Shown: in pieces, positions 35,897 through 43,898 of the stretch
Numbering within the stretch: position 1 is the first letter of the stretch
Layout of the letters: each line of letters opens with the position of its first letter
From: Jannaschia sp. CCS1
Lineage (GTDB): Bacteria; Pseudomonadota; Alphaproteobacteria; Rhodobacterales; Rhodobacteraceae
Length of the DNA stretch: 64,000 nt
Assembly (NCBI RefSeq): GCF_000013565.1
Contig: NC_007802.1
Location: 4,211,501-4,275,500, forward strand
Reading direction: 5' to 3'
The notes under the pieces: model-generated
The model's database searches: none
Seen by the model: only the letters and a program-made list of their open reading frames with translations
Told to the model about the DNA's origin: nothing
Program-made: the position numbers and the translations under genes

Positions 35897-36486
35897 GGCG
35901 CGCGCTCGTGGGCTGCGGCGTCGTCAATCAGGTGATGATCGTCGGGCGGGCCATTTCGGAGCGTAGAGATGAACCGCCAGCCGTAGCGCGCGACCAGCGC
36001 GCCGAGGAACACCATGTAGATGATGAAGATCCATTTCAGGCGAATGCGGTCGCCGGTGAACGGGTTTTCAACGGTCGACGTCCGACGCATCCGCATGAAA
36101 TCCACGTAGTCCCATGTCGGCCAGAACGAGATTGCCATCCCGACGACAATGGCACCGGACGCGATCAGCGCCATGATCCGGCGGGGTCCGGGTGGCGCGG
36201 CGAGGTAGAAGATGTCGAACGTCACATGATCCTTCTCGCGCACATTGAAGGCGCAGCCGAAGAACACGATCCAGACCCATAGGATCAGGCACAATTCCAG
36301 CGTCCAGCCGAGGGGTTCGATGCTGTCGAGCCATGCGTAACGTCCGCTCAGCCCGAAATTGTCCACGATCTGCGGCGTGTAGCGGGACCCGACCTGAAGG
36401 AGGAACGTGAAAAACATCGCCGCAAGCAGGGCCGCGGCGATGGAATTTGTGAGGGTGGAGACGCCCGCCTTCAGCTTGTGCAACAC
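35893..36486 (-). CDS. dctQ: TRAP transporter small permease (DctQ)
   Basis: A 197-aa protein with four membrane segments, including AAALLAAMFFTFLLQVGSRY and LCLILWVWIVFFGCAFN, and the DctQ motif REKDHVTFDIF. Longer than the minimal DctQ, with a loop of about 50 residues (LGWTLELCL and preceding YAWLDSIEP). Overlaps dctM by 4 bp; 21 bp after the DctP gene. Confidence 0.88.
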   Translation of the reverse strand: MLHKLKAGVSTLTNSIAAALLAAMFFTFLLQVGSRYTPQIVDNFGLSGRYAWLDSIEPLGWTLELCLILWVWIVFFGCAFNVREKDHVTFDIFYLAAPPGPRRIMALIASGAIVVGMAISFWPTWDYVDFMRMRRTSTVENPFTGDRIRLKWIFIIYMVFLGALVARYGWRFISTLRNGPPDDHHLIDDAAAHERAP

Positions 36487-36507
36487 GGGCGTGCCCTTCC
36501 GCGTGCC

Positions 36508-37518
36508 TTAGTTGCCGAGCGCGTTGATCTGCTCCAGCACGCCGTCGGGCCAGGTTTCGGCAAACTCGCTACCAAGATAGGCCGATTGCACGGCGTCGCG
36601 GAAAGCGGCGAGGTCAGGCTCGTACAAGGTCAGCCCCTCTTCCTCCAGACGCGCACCAAGGTCTGCTTCCAACTGCAGCTGACGCTCGCGGCCCAATGCG
36701 GCGGCGTCATCGGCGGCCTGCTGGACGGTCTCCTGCTGCTCTGGCGTCATGGATTGCCAGACCTCTTCCGAAATCGTGATGTAGTTCAGGTCCACCAGAT
36801 GCGACGTCAGCGCGATCTGGCACGTCACCTCATAAAAGCGGGCGTCCACAACGGTTGGTAGCGGGTTGTCCTGCCCGTCCACGGCGCCGGTGGACAGCGC
36901 GGTATAGACCTCGCCAAAGGACATCGGCGTGGGCGAAGCACCGAGGGCAGACCCAAGGAATTGCCACGCGTCCGTTCCCGGCATCCGCAGGTTCACACCA
37001 TCCAGATCGGCGGGCGTCGTTACAGTCAGTTCATCGGGGCACTGGCGCAGGTTCACGTGACGGCGACCCAGATACATGACCGACAGAAGGCGCACGCCAA
37101 GCTCATCAATCGCGATCTGCTTGAAAGGGTCCATCAGCGGATCGTTGAACACAGCCACCTGATGGGCGGCGTCCTGATGGACATAACCGGCGGTGAAGAT
37201 GGAGAATTCGGGGAAGAACTGCGCCATCTCCTGCGCCGAGGAAATCGCCATCTCAAGGTTGCCACGGCTGATCGCCTCAAGCTCCGTACCTTGCGCGAAC
37301 AGCGTCGCGTTATAGGCGGGCTCGTAGCTGGCGAAGTCGGAGACCGCGGGGCCGAACACCTCGGCCATTGCAACCGAGCGCTGGTCCGTCTCGGAGCCTG
37401 CCATGGACAGACGCAACTGGATCGCGTGACCATCGGCAAAGGCGCCGGTCGTGCTGGCGATGATGCCAATGGCGGCAGCGGTTGAAAGCGCCATACGGCG
37501 GGTGAAATTCGTGATCAT
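36508..37518 (-). CDS. dctP: TRAP transporter substrate-binding protein (DctP)
   Basis: A 336-aa periplasmic binding protein with a signal peptide (MITNFTRRMALSTAAAIGIIASTTGAFA). The carboxylate-binding Arg region is DGVNLRMPGTDAWQFLGSALGASPTPMSFGEVYTALSTGAVDGQDNPLP. GGGAGG six to seven bases upstream selects the ATG at 37518 over one at 37533. A candidate operator (37602-37614) of the second GntR protein lies about 85 bp upstream. Ligand: probably a sugar acid or hydroxy/keto acid. Confidence 0.9.
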   Translation of the reverse strand: MITNFTRRMALSTAAAIGIIASTTGAFADGHAIQLRLSMAGSETDQRSVAMAEVFGPAVSDFASYEPAYNATLFAQGTELEAISRGNLEMAISSAQEMAQFFPEFSIFTAGYVHQDAAHQVAVFNDPLMDPFKQIAIDELGVRLLSVMYLGRRHVNLRQCPDELTVTTPADLDGVNLRMPGTDAWQFLGSALGASPTPMSFGEVYTALSTGAVDGQDNPLPTVVDARFYEVTCQIALTSHLVDLNYITISEEVWQSMTPEQQETVQQAADDAAALGRERQLQLEADLGARLEEEGLTLYEPDLAAFRDAVQSAYLGSEFAETWPDGVLEQINALGN

Positions 37519-37601
37519 ATTGGGTCCTCCCATAGTGGTTAATCACCTTCTTTTTCTCGGCATGATGCCGAATTCACTCCAGATCACAAGATTTTTCTAG
37601 A

Positions 37602-37614
37602 AATCTCTGATATT
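37602..37614. promoter_or_regulatory. Candidate second GntR operator upstream of dctP
   Basis: AATCTCTGATATT matches 10 of 13 positions of the perfect palindrome AATATCCGATATT found before the Gfo/Idh/MocA-gntR gap. It overlaps the end of the oxidoreductase gene by two bases and precedes the TRAP operon. Inferred to be a site for the GntR protein at 38862. Confidence 0.4.
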
Positions 37615-38686
37615 ATTCGGCGGCATCTTTGGCACTCGCCGCGTCGCGCAGGTGGATCGGCTTCCCAGTTTTGGCGGATCTCTGCATCGCATCAATCACC
37701 CGAAGGGTACGCAATCCCTCTTCGGCGGGCACGCGAGGTTCGGCTTCAGTCACGATGACGTCTCTGAAGTGCTGGATCTGATTGACCAGCGGATCAGACG
37801 TTTCGCGGTGCACCATCCGTTCCGACATGGGCGTCCACCAGTCCCGCTGACCGTCGGCATGGGTCCAGACCCGCAGATCTGGGATTGAGAGACTCCCGTG
37901 TGAGCCGCCGATCAGATAGCAGCTCTCGGTTGTCTGCGGATAAACAGGATATTCATGCGACGTCATCTCCCACGACCAAGGGGCGACAACGCTGTCCGAC
38001 ACGCTGATTGTGGCGATCGCTCCGCCCGCCAGGGTCAGAACTGCGGCTGCGACGTCTTCATTGGCGTAGCCGCGTTGTGATGGAGCGGCCTGCGCCGAGA
38101 CGGTCTCCACCTCCCCGCAGAGGTGCCGGATCAGGTCAATATCGTGCACGAGGTTAACGGAAATCGGGCCGGCCCCCGCCTCTTTCCGCCAGGGGGCCAC
38201 ATCAAAATAGGCATCAGGCTTGTAGAACCAGCAGGTGGCGTTCACCGCACGCACGTTACCGATATGGCCATCGCGGATCACCTCATAGGCGGCCTGGATC
38301 AACGGGTTGTAGCGGCGGTGGTGGCCGACAAGGACGGGCACGCCCCGCGCGACAGAGGCTGAGACGAGTGTCGCCGCAGATTCGACACTGGTGGCGATCG
38401 GTTTCTCAACCAAAACCGGGCATCCCAGCGCGATAGCCGCCAACGCCTGTTCCACGTGCAGCGAAGTGGGCGTGGCCACGATCAGCCCGTCAATAGATTG
38501 CTTGGCGAAGAGGTCATCCAGCGTCGCGAAACACGCAAGCCCCATGGCCGCAGCCTTGGCTTGCCCGTCCCGCGACGGCTCCACCACCGCGCTGATCTGG
38601 ACGTCCGGCAGGTTCGCCGCCGCCGTTGCGTGGCGTTGCCCCACAAGGCCGAACCCGCAGATTGCCAGCGAAATGGGCTGATTCAC
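37613..38686 (-). CDS. Gfo/Idh/MocA family oxidoreductase
   Basis: A 357-aa dehydrogenase with Rossmann start ISLAICGFGLVGQRHATAA, the EKP motif in PVLVEKPIATSVESA and the catalytic-region His in SVNLVHDIDLIRHL. The GTG at 38686 is chosen because GGGAG lies 7 bases upstream. Similar enzymes oxidise sugars, inositol or hydroxy acids. Transcribed toward the TRAP operon and divergent from a GntR regulator, so it is probably part of the same sugar-acid regulon. Confidence 0.88.
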   Translation of the reverse strand: MNQPISLAICGFGLVGQRHATAAANLPDVQISAVVEPSRDGQAKAAAMGLACFATLDDLFAKQSIDGLIVATPTSLHVEQALAAIALGCPVLVEKPIATSVESAATLVSASVARGVPVLVGHHRRYNPLIQAAYEVIRDGHIGNVRAVNATCWFYKPDAYFDVAPWRKEAGAGPISVNLVHDIDLIRHLCGEVETVSAQAAPSQRGYANEDVAAAVLTLAGGAIATISVSDSVVAPWSWEMTSHEYPVYPQTTESCYLIGGSHGSLSIPDLRVWTHADGQRDWWTPMSERMVHRETSDPLVNQIQHFRDVIVTEAEPRVPAEEGLRTLRVIDAMQRSAKTGKPIHLRDAASAKDAAE

Positions 38687-38763
38687 CCGCAAACTCCCTT
38701 TGACGACCGGCGTTCTCTGCGATCATGCGAGGCACGTTAGGTTCGAACTTTGCGATTTACAAT

Positions 38764-38776
38764 AATATCCGATATT
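38764..38776. promoter_or_regulatory. Perfect palindrome AATATCCGATATT, candidate GntR operator
   Basis: A 13-bp perfect inverted repeat around a central C in the 175-bp divergent gap between the oxidoreductase and the GntR gene. A similar half-site, AATATCGGACA, lies at 38848-38858 directly before the gntR ATG, and a 10/13 match lies upstream of dctP. Position and repetition suggest autoregulation and control of both neighbours. Confidence 0.55.
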
Positions 38777-38861
38777 TTATCAATTACCCGCCATATCAGC
38801 ATTTCGCTATTAGACGGGCGTGATCCTATATGACTGAAAATCAAAAGAATATCGGACAATC

Positions 38862-39521
38862 ATGATGACGCATCCCGCGGCCACCGTCGGCACCAGCACC
38901 TATCAAAAGATCAAGCGGGATATCCTGTTCGGGGCGCTGCAGCCCGGTGCGAAGTTGAAGCTGGACACGTTGAAGCAAAACTACAATGCCAGCCTGTCTA
39001 CATTGCGCGAAACGCTGAACCGGCTGGCCAGCGAAGGTTTCGTCGATGCCCCTGAACAGCGGGGGTTCTTTGTCAAACCCGTGTCTGCAGATGATTTGCG
39101 CGAGATAGCGCAGCTTCGGGTGCTTTTGGAATGCCACGCCCTGCGCCTGTCGATTGCACATGGCGATACAGAGTGGGAGGGCAATCTGGTCGCAGCCCAC
39201 CACAAGTTGCACGTCATGGAACTGCGTCTGCTGCAGGGCGACGAATCCGAGAAAGAGGCGTGGAAGCGCTATGATTGGGAGTTTCATCAGGCGCTGATAT
39301 CAGCGTGCCAGTCCGCAAACCTGCTGTCGCTACATGCGACGCTTTACGACAAATACCTGCGCTACCAGATGCTGGTCTTGACCCATCGGGGGCAGGAGGC
39401 CGTTGAAGAGCATCGCGTGATGTTCGATGCGGCCCTCGCCCGCGATGCCGATGGCGCCGCAATCGCGCTGGAGACGCATATCATCAGAGGGTTGGAGCAC
39501 ACGGCCGAGGCGATGGCGTAG
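38862..39521 (+). CDS. GntR family transcriptional regulator, FCD subfamily (second)
   Basis: A 219-aa regulator with a winged helix (YQKIKRDILFGALQPGAKLKLDTLKQNYNASLSTLRETLNRLASEGF, about residues 14-60) and an FCD domain with DWEFHQALISACQS, VEEHRVMFDAALARDAD and ALETHI providing His/Asp metal ligands. It diverges from the Gfo/Idh/MocA gene. Two adjacent ATGs (38862, 38865) are possible starts. Likely responds to a sugar-acid ligand and controls the TRAP/aldolase/oxidoreductase genes. Confidence 0.9.
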   Translation: MMTHPAATVGTSTYQKIKRDILFGALQPGAKLKLDTLKQNYNASLSTLRETLNRLASEGFVDAPEQRGFFVKPVSADDLREIAQLRVLLECHALRLSIAHGDTEWEGNLVAAHHKLHVMELRLLQGDESEKEAWKRYDWEFHQALISACQSANLLSLHATLYDKYLRYQMLVLTHRGQEAVEEHRVMFDAALARDADGAAIALETHIIRGLEHTAEAMA

Positions 39522-39765
39522 GCGGCCGCGCTGACGGCGGTGGCGGACCGCGCAGGCCGAATTCTGTCGTCGGGGGCCCGATGGACAGCGAGACTGGCAC
39601 CGCGCTTTTTATCAGAAAACTCGTGCGTAATTGTTCGGAACCGTCCCCGGGTGCTCCCGCGTCCAACACATTTCCGCCACGTTTCGAACGCTTGTTTGCA
39701 AGGCGTTAATCGGTCGGGCCTATGGTCTTGGCCAACCCTTGGACTGAGAGCGAAACAAACACGTC

Positions 39766-41106
39766 ATGGCACCCGATGGACACGACACAAAGGGAGATGA
39801 GCTTCCGGCCGGCGCCTCCCTGTGCCATGGCCAATACACGATTGAGAACTACCTGAATGCTGGTGGTTTCGGCGTGACATATCTTGCCCGCGACAGTCTG
39901 GGGCGACGCATCGTCATCAAGGAGTGCTTTCCAAGCGCGATGTGTTTTCGCTCCAACCAAACCGTGTGCGTCCGCTCACAGGGCAACACCATCGAGTTCA
40001 GCACAATTCTGGATCTGTTCGAGAAGGAAGCGCGCGCCCTCGCGGCGATGCAGCACCCCTATATCGTCGGCGTGCACCAGTACTTCCGCGACAACGGGAC
40101 CGCCTATATGGCGATGGATTTCGTCGAGGGGGAGACGCTTCTAGATATCATTGAGACCGATCCCGGTCGGTTAACCCCTGATTTCGTGAAAAAGCTGCTG
40201 ACACAGCTGCTTCATGCCGTGCGCTATATCCACCGCAACGACATCCTGCACCGCGATATCTCACCGGATAACATCCTGATCGATGAAGGCGGCTTGCCTG
40301 TTTTGATTGATTTCGGTGCAGCACGGGAGGACGCGACGAAGGTCAGCCGCGTGCTGTCACAGGTGCTGACGGTCAAGGATGGGTATTCGCCGCAGGAATT
40401 CTATCTGGCTGGCAGTCAACAGGGCTATGCCAGTGACCTCTACGCGCTTGCCGCAACGTTTTACCACGCCATCATGCGGGAAGCACCTGCCAACAGCCAC
40501 ACGCGGCTGGCGGCTGCGGCGCGTGAAAGGCCCGATCCGCTGTCCGAACTGCCGCAGATTGAAGGGTATGAGCCCGGGTTTCTCGCAGCCGTTTCTCAAT
40601 GTCTGAGCCTGTTCCCGAAAGATCGCCTGCAATCGGCGGAAGCTTGGCAGGAGGCGATTGACGAGGACGTTCGTCAAAAGAAATTGCTGCATGAAGCGGC
40701 ATGTGATCAGGCGATTGATCGATCCGTGGCGGCGCTGGTCAAGGATTTCTTTACAGATTTCAAGCCAAAGTCGTCGGAGCGATCCAAACCCAAGGCGTCT
40801 GAGGGGCAATTCAACGGCAGTAAAGCGACCTCTGCCAGATCCGCGCAGGTGCCGCCCGCTCCGGGGCCGTTCGATGAAGCCTTCTACGACGATATGGAGA
40901 TCGAGGAAACTGAGACACCAAAGGCGGAGCCATGCCCCGATTTCATTGGCCCCCCCGCACCAATCCTGTCGCCTATTGATAGGGTTCGATTAAAGCACGC
41001 GAGGCCGAAACCGAAGGAGCCAGAACCACCCGCCGCCAATGGGTGGTTGCCGCTTTTAAGCCGACGTTTTCTCGTCGGTGACGATACATCTGAGGAGTCA
41101 GTATGA
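39766..41106 (+). CDS. Ser/Thr protein kinase (Hanks type), first gene of the kinase-dynamin operon
   Basis: A 446-aa protein with an intact kinase domain at about 24-290: Gly loop LNAGGFGVTYLA (30-41), Lys52 in VIKECFP, Glu88 in FEKEARAL, catalytic HRDISPDN (162-169) and DFGAAR (182-187). The activation loop is rich in Ser and Thr (KVSRVLSQVLTVKDGYSPQE). The last 120 residues are a low-complexity, Pro/Glu/Lys-rich tail with no membrane segment, so the kinase is cytoplasmic. Stop overlaps the FHA gene start (ATGA). Expected to phosphorylate FHA or GTPase partners in the operon. Ribosome-binding site weak. Confidence 0.92.
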   Translation: MAPDGHDTKGDELPAGASLCHGQYTIENYLNAGGFGVTYLARDSLGRRIVIKECFPSAMCFRSNQTVCVRSQGNTIEFSTILDLFEKEARALAAMQHPYIVGVHQYFRDNGTAYMAMDFVEGETLLDIIETDPGRLTPDFVKKLLTQLLHAVRYIHRNDILHRDISPDNILIDEGGLPVLIDFGAAREDATKVSRVLSQVLTVKDGYSPQEFYLAGSQQGYASDLYALAATFYHAIMREAPANSHTRLAAAARERPDPLSELPQIEGYEPGFLAAVSQCLSLFPKDRLQSAEAWQEAIDEDVRQKKLLHEAACDQAIDRSVAALVKDFFTDFKPKSSERSKPKASEGQFNGSKATSARSAQVPPAPGPFDEAFYDDMEIEETETPKAEPCPDFIGPPAPILSPIDRVRLKHARPKPKEPEPPAANGWLPLLSRRFLVGDDTSEESV

Positions 41107-41852
41107 GTATGAACCGTTTCCGCAACGTGGCCGTCAGGATGCGTCCAAAATCCCTCATCGAAGACCCTCAGACGGATGGGGCAGACGACGCTCAGGCATC
41201 CGCATCCGCCGAGGTGGCGCAACCACGCCGCATCGTGAATACCGCGCCCCGGACGCCGCCGAAGCGCAACATTTGGGATCTGGAAGATCGGGTAGCAGAC
41301 GATCTTCCAGAGCCATCCCCAGCGCCTTCGCCGGCAACACCGCCCCCGGCACCAACCGTAAAACATCAGGAGCCACCCGCTCCTGCAACGGGCGGACGGG
41401 CGAAAACGCGCATCCTGGGGTTCCATGCCGAAGCCCTCGGGTCAGTCGGTGATGCCACTGAGCACCCCCCCAAGGCCGGTCCGGTCTTTCCAGCCGGCTT
41501 TCTTGTGCTGACCGAGGGGCCTGGCCGCGGCGCTTACTTCGCGGTCACAACGCGGGTGTCTACCATCGGGCGCGGCACCGATCAGGACATCGCCCTCGAC
41601 TTCGGGGATGAGAGTATCTCTCGCACCGGCCACGCGTCGGTGATGTTTGACGCAGAGCAGAACCGATTTTTCCTTGGCCATGGCAATAAGGCCAACGCAA
41701 TCCGGCGCAACGGCTCGCCGGTCCTGGCAACCGAAGAAATGATGCACGGCGACACGATCCGCATCGGCAAAACCTCTTTGCGGTTCCACGCCTTCTGCGG
41801 TGCTGATTTCACCTGGGATCATGAGGACGAAGGGGATGTCGCCCATGACTGA
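41103..41852 (+). CDS. FHA domain protein
   Basis: A 249-aa phosphothreonine reader. The first 130 residues are disordered and Pro-rich (for example EPSPAPSPATPPPAPTV); the FHA fold spans about 140-240 with VSTIGRGTDQDIALDF (Gly-Arg), SISRTGHASVMFD (Ser and His) and RRNGSPVLATEEMMHGDTIRIG. The N-terminal tail has Thr residues that the kinase could modify. Overlaps the kinase gene by 4 bp and the phosphatase gene by 8 bp. Likely links kinase output to the GTPases. Confidence 0.9.
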   Translation: MSMNRFRNVAVRMRPKSLIEDPQTDGADDAQASASAEVAQPRRIVNTAPRTPPKRNIWDLEDRVADDLPEPSPAPSPATPPPAPTVKHQEPPAPATGGRAKTRILGFHAEALGSVGDATEHPPKAGPVFPAGFLVLTEGPGRGAYFAVTTRVSTIGRGTDQDIALDFGDESISRTGHASVMFDAEQNRFFLGHGNKANAIRRNGSPVLATEEMMHGDTIRIGKTSLRFHAFCGADFTWDHEDEGDVAHD

Positions 41853-42732
41853 TGCGCTGAAAAGTGAGTATGACGTCGCCTCGATTCTCTCCGTCGGGGC
41901 GCGGGAGCGGCAAGAGGATGCGGTAGCCGTCGCCTTCCCTGATCGCACGGACCTCGGCTTTGCAGTTCTGTCAGACGGTATGGGCGGCCACGCCGCCGGC
42001 GACCTTGCCAGTCGCGCCATCGTGGCGGAAATGTTCGCGTCTCTGACCCTGCGCGAGGCCACTGCCGCGACCCCGATCCCCGAGATTCTATGCGGCGCGG
42101 TTCGTCGCGCGAACGAAGGTGTGAAAGCGTGTATCGAGGCCAGTCCAGATCACGGCGGCATGGGCGGAACCGTCGTCGCTACGCAAATTTCAGGCGACAA
42201 ACTGCATTGGATCTCTGTCGGCGATTCGGTTCTTTACCTGTTTCGTGACCAAAAGCTGAGACGCCTGAATGCGGATCACTCGATGGCCCCGCAGCTTGAC
42301 CTCATGGTGGCCAAGGGTGCCATGACCCAGGCCGAGGCCGAGGCCCATCCGCAGCGCAACTGCCTGACCTCGGCCATCACGGGCGGGCCTATCGACGAAG
42401 TGGATTGTCCGGACCGACCCATCGTTCTGGAGCACGACGATATCGTGCTCCAGGCCAGTGACGGCCTGCAATTTTTGCCCGACCCGATTATCGAAGCCCT
42501 CCTTCTGCGCGCACGCAACAACAGCAGCCAGCAGATTGCGCGCGATCTGATGGACGCGTTGGATACCCTGAATGACCCTGAGCAGGACAACACGTCCATT
42601 GTGGTGATCCGCGCCAATGCTCCCGGCCGCCAATCACGGAAAGGGATACTCGGCCGCGGATCGGGTGCCATGGTGAAAGCACTCCGTCGCGCCGTGAAAC
42701 CCGCCGTCGTCCCGGCACCGGGACAAAGCTGA
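41845..42732 (+). CDS. PP2C-family Ser/Thr protein phosphatase
   Basis: A 295-aa metal-dependent phosphatase with ARERQEDAVAV (metal Asp), LSDGMGGHAAGDLASR, GMGGTVVATQ, WISVGDSVLYLF, LQASDGLQFL and EQDNTSIVVIR, that is, all PP2C motifs. The C terminus has a basic tail (RRAVKPAVVPAPGQS). Start chosen at 41845; 41836 is an alternative. It should reverse the kinase's phosphorylation. Kinase, FHA and PP2C also occur together in type VI secretion regulation, but no tss genes are present here. Confidence 0.92.
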   Translation: MTDALKSEYDVASILSVGARERQEDAVAVAFPDRTDLGFAVLSDGMGGHAAGDLASRAIVAEMFASLTLREATAATPIPEILCGAVRRANEGVKACIEASPDHGGMGGTVVATQISGDKLHWISVGDSVLYLFRDQKLRRLNADHSMAPQLDLMVAKGAMTQAEAEAHPQRNCLTSAITGGPIDEVDCPDRPIVLEHDDIVLQASDGLQFLPDPIIEALLLRARNNSSQQIARDLMDALDTLNDPEQDNTSIVVIRANAPGRQSRKGILGRGSGAMVKALRRAVKPAVVPAPGQS

Positions 42733-42734
42733 CG

Positions 42735-43898
42735 ATGCACGCGCTGCACCCCAACTCAGAAGACGCCCTTGCGCAGCTTGGATTGCTGGCGAAGTCTGAC
42801 AGGCTTCCGGCGCGGGAAGCGGCGCGGTGCGCGCAATTGGTCGATGTGTTGCGGCGGCCAGCTCGCGTCTGTGTTGTCGGGCAAGACGTGAACGTCATCC
42901 GCGCGATGCTGACCGCCCTGATCGGTGAACACGCCACGATCGCAAGCGACACTCTGCCCCCGGCTCTGGAATTGGCCCATGGTGCCACGGTCCGAACGCG
43001 CCTGACCCTGGAGGACGGCACGACCCTGAACCACGAAGGCGCACCGACCGATGATCTGCTAACGCAAGCACCGCTGTTCATGCAGCTTGAGTTACCAAGT
43101 CCCTTGCTGCGCGATATGTCCATCCTTGTGCTGTTGCTCGACAGAGATCCGAGAGTGCATCGCCCGGCCTTGTCTTGGGCCGCGCGGCGCACGGAAATTG
43201 CCGTGTGGTGCACCTCGCGATTCTCCCGGTTGGACGCGCAGATCTGGTCCCACGTCCCGCAGCGGTTGTCGCATCACGCTTACCTTGTGGAGACGCGATC
43301 CGGCGATGTGACTGCCGCTGCACGAGGCAGCTTCACTGACCATTTGCATCTGCCAATCGGGCCAGATCCGACCCTCCGCGATCTTGAACCCCTGATTGCG
43401 CGCTTAAGTGACGATATCGTGGACGGACGCTTGGCCGATCTCGACTCTGCCCAGATGCTGCTGCATCGGCTTGGCCATCTGCAACTACGTCCGACGACGG
43501 CCGGCGAAACTGACCCGGTTGGTGCAACAAGACCGTCCGAAGACGTTGCCCGCCTGCGCCGCATCCTGTCCGAGCCAGTCTTGTTTCTGCAACGACGCGC
43601 GGGCGCGCTGGCCGAAGACCTCGCATGGGCGGACGTTGAGGGGGACGATGATTGGCCAGCCAAGATCCGCAGTGGTTGCCTGGCGACGGCCGAAGGGCTT
43701 CGCGATCGCGCGCAGTCCTGGCCCGACGACATGTCCGTCCTCCAAAGTCTGAGCGCCTTCACAGAGGAAGTGTGCGACGCCTTCTTGTTGCTTGAGTTCG
43801 AAAACGGAGCAGACCAGGCGAAAGACGCCGCAGCCCTCCTTTACCAAATGCGCTGCGAAATCGAGCGGGTACTTTTTCCGCAACCGGAGACCCCATGA
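42735..43898 (+). CDS. Dynamin-like pseudo-GTPase (degenerate P-loop), unknown function
   Basis: A 387-aa protein that I read as a catalytically dead relative of the dynamin-like protein encoded next. VCVVGQDVNVIRAMLTALIGE (about 45-65) aligns with VTLIGQVKAGKTSLVNALAGG of the neighbour but lacks the Gly-Lys-Ser/Thr needed for GTP. LPSPLLRDMSILVLLLDRD resembles the G3 region without DxxG. The C-terminal half is predicted helical. It begins 2 bp after PP2C and ends with ATGA overlap into the GTPase gene. A regulatory partner for the active GTPases is plausible; homology is my inference. Confidence 0.6.
   Translation: MHALHPNSEDALAQLGLLAKSDRLPAREAARCAQLVDVLRRPARVCVVGQDVNVIRAMLTALIGEHATIASDTLPPALELAHGATVRTRLTLEDGTTLNHEGAPTDDLLTQAPLFMQLELPSPLLRDMSILVLLLDRDPRVHRPALSWAARRTEIAVWCTSRFSRLDAQIWSHVPQRLSHHAYLVETRSGDVTAAARGSFTDHLHLPIGPDPTLRDLEPLIARLSDDIVDGRLADLDSAQMLLHRLGHLQLRPTTAGETDPVGATRPSEDVARLRRILSEPVLFLQRRAGALAEDLAWADVEGDDDWPAKIRSGCLATAEGLRDRAQSWPDDMSVLQSLSAFTEEVCDAFLLLEFENGADQAKDAAALLYQMRCEIERVLFPQPETP

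Noticed and set aside
39766-42732. Kinase-FHA-PP2C as part of a type VI secretion locus
   Set aside because: No TssB/C/M/K/L, Hcp, VgrG or ClpV genes anywhere in the window; downstream genes are GTPases.
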